Below, in pieces: positions 1 through 9,057 of a stretch of DNA of 45,712 nt. Both the position numbers and the translations under genes were made by a program. The notes under the pieces were generated by a model. The model was not told the origin of the DNA. It did not search any database and worked only from the letters and a program-made list of their open reading frames with translations. Positions within the stretch are counted from its first letter, which is position 1; the number at the start of each line of letters is the position of its first letter. Source of the DNA: a virus; IMG/VR virus record IMGVR_UViG_3300025085_000047, positions 1 through 45,712 of that record. The stretch is one strand, 5' to 3'.

Positions 1-324
1 AGTTACAGATGGAGTTACACTTGGAGTAATTGAGCTAGTAGGAGTTAAACTAGGAGTTACAGATGGAGTTACACTTGGAGTAATTGAGCTAGTAGGAGTT
101 AAACTAGGAGTTACAGATGGTGTAACCGAGCTAGTAGGAGTTAAGCTTGGTGTTATACTTGGAGTTACTGATGGTGTAACCGAGCTAGTAGGAGTTAAGC
201 TTGGTGTTATACTTGGAGTTACTGATGGTGTAACCGAGCTAGTAGGAGTAACACTTGGAGTTATACTTGGAGTTACTGATGGTGTAACCGAGCTAGTAGG
301 AGTAACACTTGGAGTAACTGAGCT
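1..324 (-). repeat. 54-bp in-frame tandem repeats
   Basis: Five units of 54 bp (18 codons) begin at 1, 55, 109, 163 and 217, followed by a degenerate sixth. The first two units are identical and units 3-5 differ at a few positions. Each encodes VTPS-type tetrads plus an SS spacer. Shorter 12-18 bp variants of the same tetrad continue to about 480 and again at 540-780. The 54-bp period keeps the reading frame, so gain or loss of a unit changes only stalk length. Confidence 0.85.
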
Positions 325-1173
325 AGTAGGTGTTATACTTGGAGTAACACTCGGAGTTACTGATGGAGTTACTGATGGAGTAACACTCGGAGTAACACTC
401 GGAGTTACTGATGGAGTTACTGATGGAGTAACACTCGGAGTAACAGAAGGAGTAACCGAACTAGTAGGTGTCACACTTGGTGTAATACTAGGCGTGGGGG
501 ATGGCGGTGGCGATGGTATCGGGTATGAGGATGTAGAAGGGGATGGTGTTGGTGTTAAAGAAAGTGTTACACTAGGAGTGGGAGTTGGAGTGCCAGTCGG
601 AGTATTAGTGGGTGTATGAGAGGGAGTTGCGGGTGGAGTACTACTAGCTGTAGGAGTAACTGATGGTGCGGGTGGAGTACTACTAGCTGTAGGAGTAACA
701 CTCGGAGTTACTGATGGAGTAACACTTGGAGTTGGTGTAACAGAAGGTGTAACAGAAGGTGTTGGTGAAGGTAGCGGTATTATTGGACAATTTAAATTAA
801 ACTCCCAGTCTTTATTACCAAGAGGGCTAAAGACTTTTACAAACGCCGGTATAGTATCATTATAGTTTGCAACTGACTCAGTCTTCGATCCTTCCAATGG
901 AGTATAGACATAAGGATAGCTATCAGGTGCAATATTTAAATTAGTAAAGTCAAACCCCTTTTCAATTAAAGCATTAACAAAAGCTAAGCGCGAAGAGCCT
1001 CCATAGTTATATGTAGAATTACCTATATATTGAGTCTGTATAATTATATTGTTATCATAGATTACAGTGTACCTATCTGGACCTGTTTCAGAGCGATATA
1101 CAAGAGTCAAACTCTTTGTAGTGGGAGTTGCCGAAGGTGTAATACTCGGGGTTGGTGTTGGGGTTACGCTCAT
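1..1173 (-). CDS. Thr/Pro/Ser-repeat adhesin-like protein (3' end outside window)
   Basis: An open frame runs from an ATG at 1173 down to base 1 without a stop, so the C-terminus is missing (391 codons visible). After a short PTPTPS linker there is a globular domain at about residues 18-125 ending in a DWEFNLNCP motif. The rest is a long run of [12 protein letters not shown] tetrads with SS interruptions. The globular part resembles the C-terminal domain of the adjacent protease/lectin protein (same YDxxxxIxTxYxG and PLxxxDWExxLxCP patterns). The start lies 2 bp after that gene's stop, so the two are probably co-transcribed. By composition and position among tail-fibre genes I infer a virion surface stalk or adhesin. 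Such Thr/Pro-rich tracts are often extended and may be O-glycosylated; that is inference. Function unknown. Confidence 0.75.
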   Translation of the reverse strand, partial: MSVTPTPTPSITPSATPTTKSLTLVYRSETGPDRYTVIYDNNIIIQTQYIGNSTYNYGGSSRLAFVNALIEKGFDFTNLNIAPDSYPYVYTPLEGSKTESVANYNDTIPAFVKVFSPLGNKDWEFNLNCPIIPLPSPTPSVTPSVTPTPSVTPSVTPSVTPTASSTPPAPSVTPTASSTPPATPSHTPTNTPTGTPTPTPSVTLSLTPTPSPSTSSYPIPSPPPSPTPSITPSVTPTSSVTPSVTPSVTPSVTPSVTPSVTPSVTPSVTPSVTPSVTPSITPTSSVTPSVTPTSSVTPSVTPSITPSVTPTSSVTPSVTPSITPSLTPTSSVTPSVTPSITPSLTPTSSVTPSVTPSLTPTSSITPSVTPSVTPSLTPTSSITPSVTPSVT

Positions 1174-1175
1174 TG

Positions 1176-3449
1176 TTACTGTGATTTAGTATTTACTTTA
1201 GTTGCTGCAGGGTAGTCTCTATATAATCCACACTCAAAATTTATATCTTCACCACAATCAACTTCTCTTAAAGGGCATTCTAAGTAAACTTCCCAATCAG
1301 AAGCAGATAGTGGGTTAAAGATCTCAAAAGTCCCGCGGGCTTTATCGGTATCTTTGAAAAAGGAACTTATAACTGATGTCGTTGTACTAACAACAGGATA
1401 ACCGTCATTAGCGTTTACTGTACTAGGTTGAGATGTTGTATAGCTAGTTAGGGAATTAATAAACGTTTGTCTTTGGCTCCCACCTAATTCGTAGTCACTA
1501 CTACCTAAATAACCTGTATCTATAACAGTATCGCTATCATAAGTCAGAATAAATCTAACTGGCTTATCGTTGGGATTATTTACTTGGTAATCTACAGTAC
1601 CAATTGTTGCAGATAAACTATATAAGATTGTATTTGGAAAGTATTCGCCTGAGTTACTACTGCTATTACCAGATAATCCGCAATAAGCATTAGGGCAGCC
1701 AATATTAGGCTCTAAACCTAAAAATGGCAATAGTCTTGTACTTTCTTGCTCTTGTTTAGGTTCTTGTATAGGTGGTCCAAGAACGGCAGAATCTATAGAA
1801 TATACGGATAGTGGTGTAAACGCGTTTTCAAACGTACTAGATACAACATCAGTTATAGTTTTACCTTCAACATGAAAATTACTAATATAAACCTCAACAT
1901 TAGAGTTACTACTGGTTAACGGCTTACTAACAGTTATACCAGGCCTATAAAGCGTATTAGTATCGAAAGATAGCTTGGTTATATTTTTAGTAAGTATATT
2001 AGTAAAGTCATTATCTGTCTCACCTTTATAATCAACGTAAATTGTCCTGCCGTAATTACCCAATCTACCACGTAAAGTTTTTATACCGTCGCTTAATATA
2101 TCAAATGCATCTATAGATACGTTTGAATCTTGATAACTATAACCAGAAGCTTCATCACCTCTTATAGATATTGAATTAAACTTTCTACCAGATAAAGGAA
2201 TACCGGTACGTGAAGTAGTATCTTCATAGGTCTTTTCCAGAGCATAAAAACCATGAGTATCAAATCCTACGCCTAAAATACCACCACTCAATCCACGTGA
2301 TCGTATATCACCTGAAGCACCACCAGAATACCCTAAATCATCTCCAACTCCACCTCCAGTTAATGGTACTGTAGCGTTCTGCAAAAACATAGTAAATCCT
2401 AGTTCATCATCAGCATTCCAATTTTTGACTTCATAATTAAAAGACCAAGTTATATCATAGGAAGGTGATACACCATCTTCGAAGACTGCGAGAGAAGTAG
2501 CAGATAGCGGTAAGGCTGATAACGCTGGTGATGTGTAAGTTTCTGGGGTATATTTATAGTAATTCTCTAAATTGTAATCGGTTAAAGTATAACCTGAAGC
2601 AGCAAATCCTCCAGCTGCGGCATAATCAGTATCAACATCAGTTATTAGACGATTTATGTCATTATAATTACGTGGTGAGCTTATAAACGGACCAGATCCC
2701 ACATAGTGAAAAAGCCCTAATAATATAACTTCGTTATTTTGAAGCATTAAAAGAGGGCTACCTGAGTCACCTGGGGAGTTGTTATAATTCCATAATTTTG
2801 CTGTACTATCAGTAGACGTGTTAACATTGAAAGTAGAATAACCACCAGCGGAGTAATTATTTGAGTCCGGGTCTGTAAGACTTGCAAAATTTACAACACT
2901 AAGATTTTTTATAGAAGCTAACTCGGATTGATTTGTATGTAATACTAATACTTCATCGGGTTGAGATGCTGTTCTCCAGAAAGTATTACTTATGAAATAT
3001 TCACTGTTAAAATATCTATATGATTCTTTAGGTAATACCTTTAGTACATCAATAGTATCAGGTAAATCGGATTCTAAGAGGGCAATCCCATAATCACCGT
3101 ATGCAAGAGGGAAGTTTTTAGTTGCTACTACATCTCTTGTAATAAGTGTATTATCTTTAGTTACAAAATAAATAGTATCACCTGCTATGTAACTAGCGTG
3201 CTTGCTGTATACAACATGTCGCTTTGTGACCGCTGCTCCGCCTATCTCTGTACTCGTCCTATCATTCCACGCAACTATACCAGTTACACCATCAAAATCA
3301 TAGACCCAGCTGCTTATATTTCGCGTTAAACTGCCGACTGCAGTATAATCACTAAATATAGCTCTATCAGTAAAGGGACTCTTACCGTCAATTGCAGATA
3401 GAATTGAGCTTGTTGTGGTCTCTTGTAGTAATTGGACTGGATTAGACAT
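1176..3449 (-). CDS. Trypsin-like protease / L-type lectin-like virion protein
   Basis: 757 aa with three visible parts. Residues 50-260 look like a chymotrypsin-fold serine protease. The nucleophile motif is GDSGSP (Ser229), a likely catalytic His is His84 in VVYSKHA, and the likely Asp is Asp119 in GDYGIALL. Residues about 315-545 resemble an L-type (legume-like) lectin: GFTMFLQ, a GGGxGxxLGYSGG loop and GVGFDTHG. Residues 630-728 repeat the module found in the N-terminus of the next gene. There is no signal peptide. It lies at the distal end of the tail-fibre cluster, so I infer a tail-tip protein that binds a glycan and may cleave a surface protein, or itself. An ATTAAATA motif lies 9 nt before the ATG. 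Protease fold is fairly sure; activity and lectin specificity are inference. Confidence 0.7.
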   Translation of the reverse strand: MSNPVQLLQETTTSSILSAIDGKSPFTDRAIFSDYTAVGSLTRNISSWVYDFDGVTGIVAWNDRTSTEIGGAAVTKRHVVYSKHASYIAGDTIYFVTKDNTLITRDVVATKNFPLAYGDYGIALLESDLPDTIDVLKVLPKESYRYFNSEYFISNTFWRTASQPDEVLVLHTNQSELASIKNLSVVNFASLTDPDSNNYSAGGYSTFNVNTSTDSTAKLWNYNNSPGDSGSPLLMLQNNEVILLGLFHYVGSGPFISSPRNYNDINRLITDVDTDYAAAGGFAASGYTLTDYNLENYYKYTPETYTSPALSALPLSATSLAVFEDGVSPSYDITWSFNYEVKNWNADDELGFTMFLQNATVPLTGGGVGDDLGYSGGASGDIRSRGLSGGILGVGFDTHGFYALEKTYEDTTSRTGIPLSGRKFNSISIRGDEASGYSYQDSNVSIDAFDILSDGIKTLRGRLGNYGRTIYVDYKGETDNDFTNILTKNITKLSFDTNTLYRPGITVSKPLTSSNSNVEVYISNFHVEGKTITDVVSSTFENAFTPLSVYSIDSAVLGPPIQEPKQEQESTRLLPFLGLEPNIGCPNAYCGLSGNSSSNSGEYFPNTILYSLSATIGTVDYQVNNPNDKPVRFILTYDSDTVIDTGYLGSSDYELGGSQRQTFINSLTSYTTSQPSTVNANDGYPVVSTTTSVISSFFKDTDKARGTFEIFNPLSASDWEVYLECPLREVDCGEDINFECGLYRDYPAATKVNTKSQ

Positions 3450-3457
3450 TTACGTTA

Positions 3458-3673
3458 TTATTTAATCTGATAAACAAATACCAGAGTAAAAGATTCACCA
3501 GACTTTATAGTAGATTTGTGTACGAGTTGGTACCCTATTTTTTTAAGCTCATAATAGATAGTTCTAAAGTAATCCTTTTTAATGTTGACGACGAGGCTTC
3601 TACGATTCTTATCTTCAAGTATAAAATCGGTAAATTCCTCTAGAAAGGAGCTGGCTCGTTCCCGTACATCCAC
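3458..3673 (-). CDS. Hypothetical small protein, GTG start
   Basis: 71 aa, not recognised. It begins with GTG; an ATTAAATA late-promoter-like motif sits exactly 5 nt upstream at 3679-3686 and supports this start. The N-terminal half is charged and probably helical, and the C-terminal half alternates hydrophobic residues as in beta strands (SFTLVFVYQI). It lies 8 bp upstream of the protease/lectin gene on the same strand. Its place between fibre genes suggests an assembly factor or small tail component, which is only inference from context. Confidence 0.6.
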   Translation of the reverse strand: MDVRERASSFLEEFTDFILEDKNRRSLVVNIKKDYFRTIYYELKKIGYQLVHKSTIKSGESFTLVFVYQIK

Positions 3674-3678
3674 CTTAA

Positions 3679-3686
3679 TATTTAAT
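3679..3686 (-). promoter_or_regulatory. Late-promoter-like motif ATTAAATA
   Basis: ATTAAATA on the minus strand, 5 nt from the GTG at 3673. The TAA inside the motif is also the stop codon of the small gene at 3682-3846. Confidence 0.5.
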
Positions 3687-3846
3687 CACTTTGCAGTGCT
3701 TCTACTATTTGGTTAATTTTATTATACAGTGAATATACATCTGCATACCCTAAATCACTAGATAGAGTAAAGGGATACGTTTCTATTAACTTATGAAGAA
3801 TTTTAAAATCTTCCGGTGTTACACCATCAACAACTAGCTCGTCCAT
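3682..3846 (-). CDS. Hypothetical 54-aa protein
   Basis: A short reading frame starts at the ATG at 3846 (MDELVVDGVTPEDFKILHKL...) and ends with TAA at 3682, filling the gap between the collar-fibre gene and the 71-aa gene. The peptide is acidic and probably all helical, with a regular hydrophobic pattern (LIETYPF, YSLYNKINQIVEAL). ATTAAATT lies 5 nt before the ATG, the spacing seen at many genes here. Gapless packing with both neighbours and the same strand favour a real gene. No family recognised. Confidence 0.6.
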   Translation of the reverse strand: MDELVVDGVTPEDFKILHKLIETYPFTLSSDLGYADVYSLYNKINQIVEALQSD

Positions 3847-3875
3847 AAGCTAATTTAATGTAACTTTTCTAGAAA

Positions 3876-5486
3876 TCAAAGGCCCCATTCAAACTTTATA
3901 AGTCCATCAGCGGTATCAACTGTATCACCATTGTGACCTCCAGCACCAGCGCCGGCAACATTATCTGATCCCCAGAAAGAGGCAGTACCTCCAACATCTT
4001 CGCCTCCGTTGTTTGTATCCCAACCACCGCGACCACCATCAATTATATGACCACCTAAAACGTATGCTGACTGGCCACCTGCTAGACCTGTGCCGTTTGT
4101 TGAGAGGTTGCCAGTATTAGTACTACTATCCGGCACTAATCCGGAGGGTTGAGTAACAGCACCATGAGATCTTGCAATCTCAACTGTATTAATAGAAAGG
4201 AATGACGGATTACCTGAAGCACCGTTGGCACCTGTAGCGCCAGCACCTATTGTAAGGTCAATATCAGTACCGATAGGAGCTGAGAGAATACCAGTAATAG
4301 TGGCAGCAGCGCCACCTGTACGTACACCTCCCTTTGAACCTGAACCAGTTAACCAAAATTTAGTATATTCTGCTAAAGTAGTAAAAGTATAACTACCAGC
4401 ATTTGAATTAGCAGTAATACCAGGTGTTCCGGTGCTTAATACAAGATTACCTGAGAGAGGTGAAACTGCTGAAGTCTCTGCTGTTCCGTTAACAGTTAAT
4501 GCTAGTGGTGATTTGACTTGAATTGTTGATTGCGCTAAACTATCAGGTATTGCTTTAATAATAAACAATGCACCTTTCGCACTTAAGGAACCAGTACCTG
4601 TACCAATGTTTAATGTTGTGGATCCTGCAGGATCAGACTCAACACCGTATAAAGCAGAGTCGGTATAGTTTGGTAATTTAAAGTTAGTAGCATTACCACC
4701 AAATTCAGAACCTATAATAGCATAAAGGTCAGGATAAGTTGCTGAAGCAATTGTCTGCCCGTTGCACAATAGCCAACCCTCAGGTGCAGCGTTAGCAGAC
4801 ACATATGGCATAATTGTACCTACTGGAATGGGACCTGCAGTAGAGTTAAAGAAGAAAGTAGAGGCTTGATCAGGTACTCTCCATGTAAGATTACCTGATA
4901 CATCAGTCCCTAAAAATTTATTACTACCAACGCCACCAACTGGAAAAGTATAATCTACCGCGTTGATACTTAGCTTTTGCGGTAAGTTAAGATACGTGGT
5001 ACTATTAGGAGTAATTCTATCCACTGAAATATTTGTACTGCTTAAGGCAACTCTACCATTAGTATCTATTTCTAAAGAATTACCCAATGCATCAGCGTGA
5101 AAATTGTTAGCAGATAAAGTACCAACCACAATAGACCCATCTGCATCATCAATAGAAATAGTACCATCACCAGCTGTTAAAATTCTACCAGCCGATAACC
5201 AGGAGGATGTAGTTTTGATATAGAGTATATTACTAGTAGAGTTATGGGCATAATCTCCCTCAACTGCATCAGTTATTGTAGTATGATCTACACTAGAGCC
5301 TTTGTATTTGTTACCTGTAACATGACCACCAGCTGTTGTCCCATCACCCACAAACAATCTTTTTCCATCTATGGTATATCCTAGCTCCCCTTCTGATAGT
5401 ATAACATTTTTACGATCTACTTCATCTCCTTGTCTTACGAGAAGCTTTAACAAAGTATTTTCTAGAATTTCAATTTTTTTTGCCAT
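3876..5486 (-). CDS. Tail fibre with tail-collar domain and Gly-rich C-terminus
   Basis: 536 aa. Residues 8-58 form a small module (EGELGYTIDGKRLFVGDG) shared with the next gene upstream and common at the N-terminus of phage fibre proteins. Residues 221-272 match the phage tail collar domain: PVGTIMPY, APEGWLLCNGQTI, YPDLYAIIG, FKLPNY. From about residue 375 the chain becomes rich in Gly, Ala, Ser and Asn (GAGATGANGASGN, VAGAGAGGHNGD). This recalls the polyglycine tips of T-even adhesins, where receptor specificity resides. The stop is TGA. Start ATG at 5486, 4 bp after the upstream gene's stop. Role: distal tail fibre or short fibre; receptor unknown. Confidence 0.8.
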   Translation of the reverse strand: MAKKIEILENTLLKLLVRQGDEVDRKNVILSEGELGYTIDGKRLFVGDGTTAGGHVTGNKYKGSSVDHTTITDAVEGDYAHNSTSNILYIKTTSSWLSAGRILTAGDGTISIDDADGSIVVGTLSANNFHADALGNSLEIDTNGRVALSSTNISVDRITPNSTTYLNLPQKLSINAVDYTFPVGGVGSNKFLGTDVSGNLTWRVPDQASTFFFNSTAGPIPVGTIMPYVSANAAPEGWLLCNGQTIASATYPDLYAIIGSEFGGNATNFKLPNYTDSALYGVESDPAGSTTLNIGTGTGSLSAKGALFIIKAIPDSLAQSTIQVKSPLALTVNGTAETSAVSPLSGNLVLSTGTPGITANSNAGSYTFTTLAEYTKFWLTGSGSKGGVRTGGAAATITGILSAPIGTDIDLTIGAGATGANGASGNPSFLSINTVEIARSHGAVTQPSGLVPDSSTNTGNLSTNGTGLAGGQSAYVLGGHIIDGGRGGWDTNNGGEDVGGTASFWGSDNVAGAGAGGHNGDTVDTADGLIKFEWGL

Positions 5487-5490
5487 TGTT

Positions 5491-6507
5491 TTAATTAGTT
5501 GGTACTTTAAATACAGGTATTGCTACTACTCCTTCAGTGCCAGTATCAAACTGTATAAACCCTGCAGAAGAGAGATTTACTGAAGCAGTAGTCCCAGCGC
5601 TGTTAGCAGAAGTAGCTGCTATTAATGTGCCCCCACTCCATGGAGCGCTAGGATATTGGTTTAAATAGCCTTTATATGCAGTATCTACCCCTGTTATATT
5701 TTGCACTACTGTAGAAGCACGAGAAGAAACACGTCCATATATATCGTAGTTTATAGCATCTAATGCATTTGTTGCTCCGTTACCTATTGTTGCAAGATTT
5801 AAAACATTACCAGAAACATTAAGTGTTGCGCCTAAGCTACTACCTTTAAGAGCATTTGCATCCACGACACCAGCCGGTACAGAAGCTATTTCTAATTCAC
5901 CGCTTGGAAATGAGAAAGTGCTAGTCGCATCGATACTTATTGTTGTACCACTACCACCTTCAATACCGTTTCCGAAAGAAGAAGTATCAATATGGTTTTC
6001 ATCTATCGTTAATACTGATAATTTATTAGAATTAATTTGTATAGTAGAGTTATCAACATTTGCGGAGAGTCCTTCAGTTGCATTTAATCCAATTGCACCA
6101 GCTGAATATACAGAATCAGGGTTTAAGTTTCTGGCAGAAATAGCGTTATCAATAACATGCAATTTGTTAGAAGCATTATAATCTATAGTGTTTGTATCTG
6201 GCACTGATCCAATAAATCCCCAACTCGATAATAAAGAGTAATCAGAACCTGATAATTGGTATAGGAAGTTGTTTTCATATACCAAGTCACCAGTCGTGGC
6301 TGTTGCTAAAGCAGTTCTAGAGGTAATTGATAGTGGTGGATGGACTATATTACCTGTAATGTTACCACCTGAGGTAAATCCATCACCTACCCAGATACGC
6401 TTATTATCAGTTGTATACCCAAGTTCACCTTGCTCGAGAATAACTGAAGTTCTTTGAGCTTCAGTACCTCGTCTAATTTTAAGTTTTACTATTTCAATAT
6501 CTGGCAT
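5491..6507 (-). CDS. Tail fibre protein (paralogous N-terminal module)
   Basis: 338 aa. Residues 8-55 (KIRRGTEAQR, EQGELGYTTDNKRIWVGDG) closely parallel the N-terminus of the neighbouring collar-fibre protein, pointing to an old duplication of an attachment module. The rest is low-complexity beta-rich sequence, full of Ser, Asn, Thr and Ala with short repeats such as INSNKLSVLTIDENHI, typical of trimeric fibre shafts. It lacks a collar domain and a Gly-rich tip. The leaders of the two paralogues are also alike (TTAAAACA before each ATG). Co-directional and packed between two other fibre genes. Role inferred: a fibre part attached through the shared module. Confidence 0.7.
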   Translation of the reverse strand: MPDIEIVKLKIRRGTEAQRTSVILEQGELGYTTDNKRIWVGDGFTSGGNITGNIVHPPLSITSRTALATATTGDLVYENNFLYQLSGSDYSLLSSWGFIGSVPDTNTIDYNASNKLHVIDNAISARNLNPDSVYSAGAIGLNATEGLSANVDNSTIQINSNKLSVLTIDENHIDTSSFGNGIEGGSGTTISIDATSTFSFPSGELEIASVPAGVVDANALKGSSLGATLNVSGNVLNLATIGNGATNALDAINYDIYGRVSSRASTVVQNITGVDTAYKGYLNQYPSAPWSGGTLIAATSANSAGTTASVNLSSAGFIQFDTGTEGVVAIPVFKVPTN

Positions 6508-6519
6508 TGTTTTAAATTG

Positions 6520-7113
6520 TTAAGCTGTTCTCTTCCATACATACAAACCAAAAGAAGGTGGTATGTTATTATGCGCTGTTCCGCTACCAGCTGGGTCTGA
6601 TATTATATCATTTACTGGTGTACGTGTTGCGTTATTAGAAATGCCTTGACCATACCCATCACCATCTATACCATTAGCATCACTTATAGGTAAGTCGTGG
6701 CTATGAGCTGGAAGTTCAGCCACTGTTAAGGTATGTTTATATTTTCCTGTAGAATCGTTACCCGCGGGGACTGCTTGTGTATTAGTACCATCGTTACCTG
6801 TACCAACACCGGCAATAAATCTTCCTTCTGCTTCTTGTATCCAGGTTGTTCCAGAGAATCTAACTCCAGGATTTGTATTATCAGCAGAAAATATAACAGC
6901 CCCTACAGGGTAAAGTGCATCTATAAAACTAGAACCTAAATTACCATCAATATCGATTCCTTCACCTGCTCTACCAATCTTTAATGAACTCTTATTACCA
7001 AAGCCATCATATACATCCTGCAACCCACTAGCAGGTATAGGCTCTCCTTTAGCATGCAGGACTCCAGGATATGTATCACTAATATTTGTATTAGTTAATG
7101 ATGTAGTTGCCAT
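6520..7113 (-). CDS. Baseplate/fibre protein with gp10 C-terminal-like domain
   Basis: 197 aa. The C-terminal two thirds carries the pattern of the T4 gp10/short-tail-fibre type C-terminal domain: YPVGAVIFS, GTTWIQEAEGRFIAGVG, LTVAELPAHSHD and the end NNIPPSFGLYVWKRTA. The His-rich AELPAHSH loop and the YVWKRTA terminus are typical. The N-terminal 60 residues contain PGVLHAKGEPIP, a pattern seen in marine phage fibres. A perfect TATAAATA motif lies 5 nt before the ATG at 7113. It is probably a peripheral baseplate or fibre component. Shorter than T4 gp10 (about 600 aa), so it is a domain homologue rather than an equivalent. Confidence 0.75.
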   Translation of the reverse strand: MATTSLTNTNISDTYPGVLHAKGEPIPASGLQDVYDGFGNKSSLKIGRAGEGIDIDGNLGSSFIDALYPVGAVIFSADNTNPGVRFSGTTWIQEAEGRFIAGVGTGNDGTNTQAVPAGNDSTGKYKHTLTVAELPAHSHDLPISDANGIDGDGYGQGISNNATRTPVNDIISDPAGSGTAHNNIPPSFGLYVWKRTA

Positions 7114-7118
7114 ACAGT

Positions 7119-7126
7119 TATTTATA
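7119..7126 (-). promoter_or_regulatory. Perfect T4-type late promoter TATAAATA
   Basis: TATAAATA on the minus strand, 5 nt upstream of the ATG at 7113. No Shine-Dalgarno sequence fits in the 5-nt spacer (ACTGT). Confidence 0.65.
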
Positions 7127-7146
7127 AGCTAAAGCCATTTATCCAA

Positions 7147-9057
7147 TTAAATTAGTATTATACCCTGAGAATTATATGCTGTTTGAACAGTAGAACCAGC
7201 GTCAGGTAAAACGAGATTAGTTATTTTACTCTGTACATCGTAAATCTCAGAAAAACATCTGTTTAGTACTCCTACAAGACTTTCTTCATTGGTATGTATA
7301 AGCATGTTTTCTAAATCCTCACGAACAAACTCTTCAAAATTAAGATTATAATTATAATCTCCTAACTCTAAGATATCTTGATTATAACGACCAGCAAATC
7401 TACCAACAATGTTATTTTTAAGAGTTATAACATCCTGTACAATCTTTGTAATCTCGTTATTAATAGTAGAAGTCTGTATGTATTGATCCTTATTAAGTGA
7501 AAACCCTTGTTTACCGTAATTTATGTAATTGCTATGCTTTATTACTCGTTGATAAGCTTCGTGAGTATTTTCACTAAAGAAGTATATTCTACTATTAGTC
7601 ATCATTACAATTCTATCATTGCCTGATGCACTAGGAAATAAATTAAAACTGTTAACATCACTTATTAAAAGACCATTATCAGAAGCGTCATTTGTGTTTA
7701 TAATATTCCAACGAAAATTAGCATTCTTCCAGTTTATATCTTGAAAATTCCATCTGTTATTTTCTGCTACAACTGGTTGCACATCTATTAAGCCTAATCT
7801 AAAATTATCGAAAGTTCCTATAACCTTTTCTGGCCTAGTTTTATATTTTTTGTAAATTTTCTTTGTAGTAGAAAAAAACCAATAATTACTAGAAACACCT
7901 GAAAAAGCTATATCTACTATTTTATTATCATCTATTTTATCTTCCAATACTACACGTTCTAATCTACCATAATTATAACCAGAATATCTATATAGATAAG
8001 CCGTAAAACCAGTAGCTTGTGTTATACTTGGACCGTAAGTTAAGATATATAAAGATTTAAAATCTGGATCAAACTCCATCGCACCAAAAGTCTCCTTGTT
8101 AAAGTTTATTGAAATGCGTGTTTGATAGTTAAGCATCGTATCAAATATCTTAATTACTTTGTTACCGGAATCATAAACTGCTATTTCAGTATCACAGCAT
8201 GCTAATTTAGTAGGTCGTATAAATTTGGTTTTATTTCTACCATCCCCATGACCTCCTAATAGTTCGATAAAATTACGCTTATTACCCAATGATGAATCAT
8301 TATTAATAAACCCTTCAATATCATATTTTAAGACAACATTATTAACTGTATCAGTTAAAAATACATTTTCTTTATTAGATGCTATTCCACCTAACTCTCC
8401 AAAACGTAACTCGTTATCATCGTCTTCATATTTGTTGGTATTTAATATAACATCAAGGGATGTATCACTACCTGTCATAGCAATAAAAGTGCTACTTGTT
8501 ATAGCGAATAGTGCAAATCTATCATTAAAGTCTAAATTTAATTGCGCAGTTGATTCTATTACATCGCCAAAAGCACTAAGCTTGTTTGAATTACTAAAAG
8601 GTATAGAATCATTAAAGGTAGGGCTATTAGCGGACAGCTCTTGCACAGTAAAAGTACTATCAGAAATAGATGTTAGGCTAGCATATCTTATATCTGTAGA
8701 CCATGGTAATTTATTAGAAGCAATAAAACATCTAGAAAATATAAAATTAGTATTTTCTCTTATTTTGTCTAATTTAAATTTAAACAAATTATAATCAAAA
8801 GTATCATTTATAGCAAAAGTACATTCTTCAATTGTATTTGGCAGATCTATAGTTAAGTCAGAAATTACCCTGTCTTTAAAAACTCTTGAAAAGGCTAGAT
8901 CCGTATCAAAAGTATTTTTTGAAGTTAGGACTTTTTTAGTACCTAATTCAACGGCTACATTATTTTCAACTTCAACTAACCCATAAAAATCTGCACCTGT
9001 TAAAGTAAACAAATCTCCATCAGAGTAGAATTTTTTATATGATTTGTAATCAGTCAT
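7147..9057 (-). CDS. Baseplate-region protein with beta-propeller-like repeats
   Basis: 636 aa, not assigned to a T4 gene. Around residues 225-330 there are NHL-like strands (GGIASNKENVFLTDTVNNVV, RPTKLACCDTEIAVYDSGNK). Further blade-like segments follow (FDPDFKSLYILTYG, VSSNYWFFSTTKKIYK), suggesting a beta-propeller. The C-terminus turns helical, with a possible oligomerisation segment (LNRCFSEIYDVQSKITNLVL). The start ATG overlaps the stop of the upstream 1112-aa gene (ATGA), implying translational coupling. Position between baseplate and fibre genes suggests a structural adaptor. The fold is inferred from repeat pattern only. Confidence 0.6.
   Translation of the reverse strand: MTDYKSYKKFYSDGDLFTLTGADFYGLVEVENNVAVELGTKKVLTSKNTFDTDLAFSRVFKDRVISDLTIDLPNTIEECTFAINDTFDYNLFKFKLDKIRENTNFIFSRCFIASNKLPWSTDIRYASLTSISDSTFTVQELSANSPTFNDSIPFSNSNKLSAFGDVIESTAQLNLDFNDRFALFAITSSTFIAMTGSDTSLDVILNTNKYEDDDNELRFGELGGIASNKENVFLTDTVNNVVLKYDIEGFINNDSSLGNKRNFIELLGGHGDGRNKTKFIRPTKLACCDTEIAVYDSGNKVIKIFDTMLNYQTRISINFNKETFGAMEFDPDFKSLYILTYGPSITQATGFTAYLYRYSGYNYGRLERVVLEDKIDDNKIVDIAFSGVSSNYWFFSTTKKIYKKYKTRPEKVIGTFDNFRLGLIDVQPVVAENNRWNFQDINWKNANFRWNIINTNDASDNGLLISDVNSFNLFPSASGNDRIVMMTNSRIYFFSENTHEAYQRVIKHSNYINYGKQGFSLNKDQYIQTSTINNEITKIVQDVITLKNNIVGRFAGRYNQDILELGDYNYNLNFEEFVREDLENMLIHTNEESLVGVLNRCFSEIYDVQSKITNLVLPDAGSTVQTAYNSQGIILI

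Noticed and set aside
1-480. Regular repeats that might be a CRISPR array or replication-origin iterons
   Set aside because: The repeats are contiguous without unique spacers and are in frame with an open reading frame encoding VTPS tetrads.
3876-6507. Diversity-generating retroelement suggested by tropism-determinant-like N-termini
   Set aside because: No reverse transcriptase, template repeat or adenine-biased variable repeat was seen in the window.
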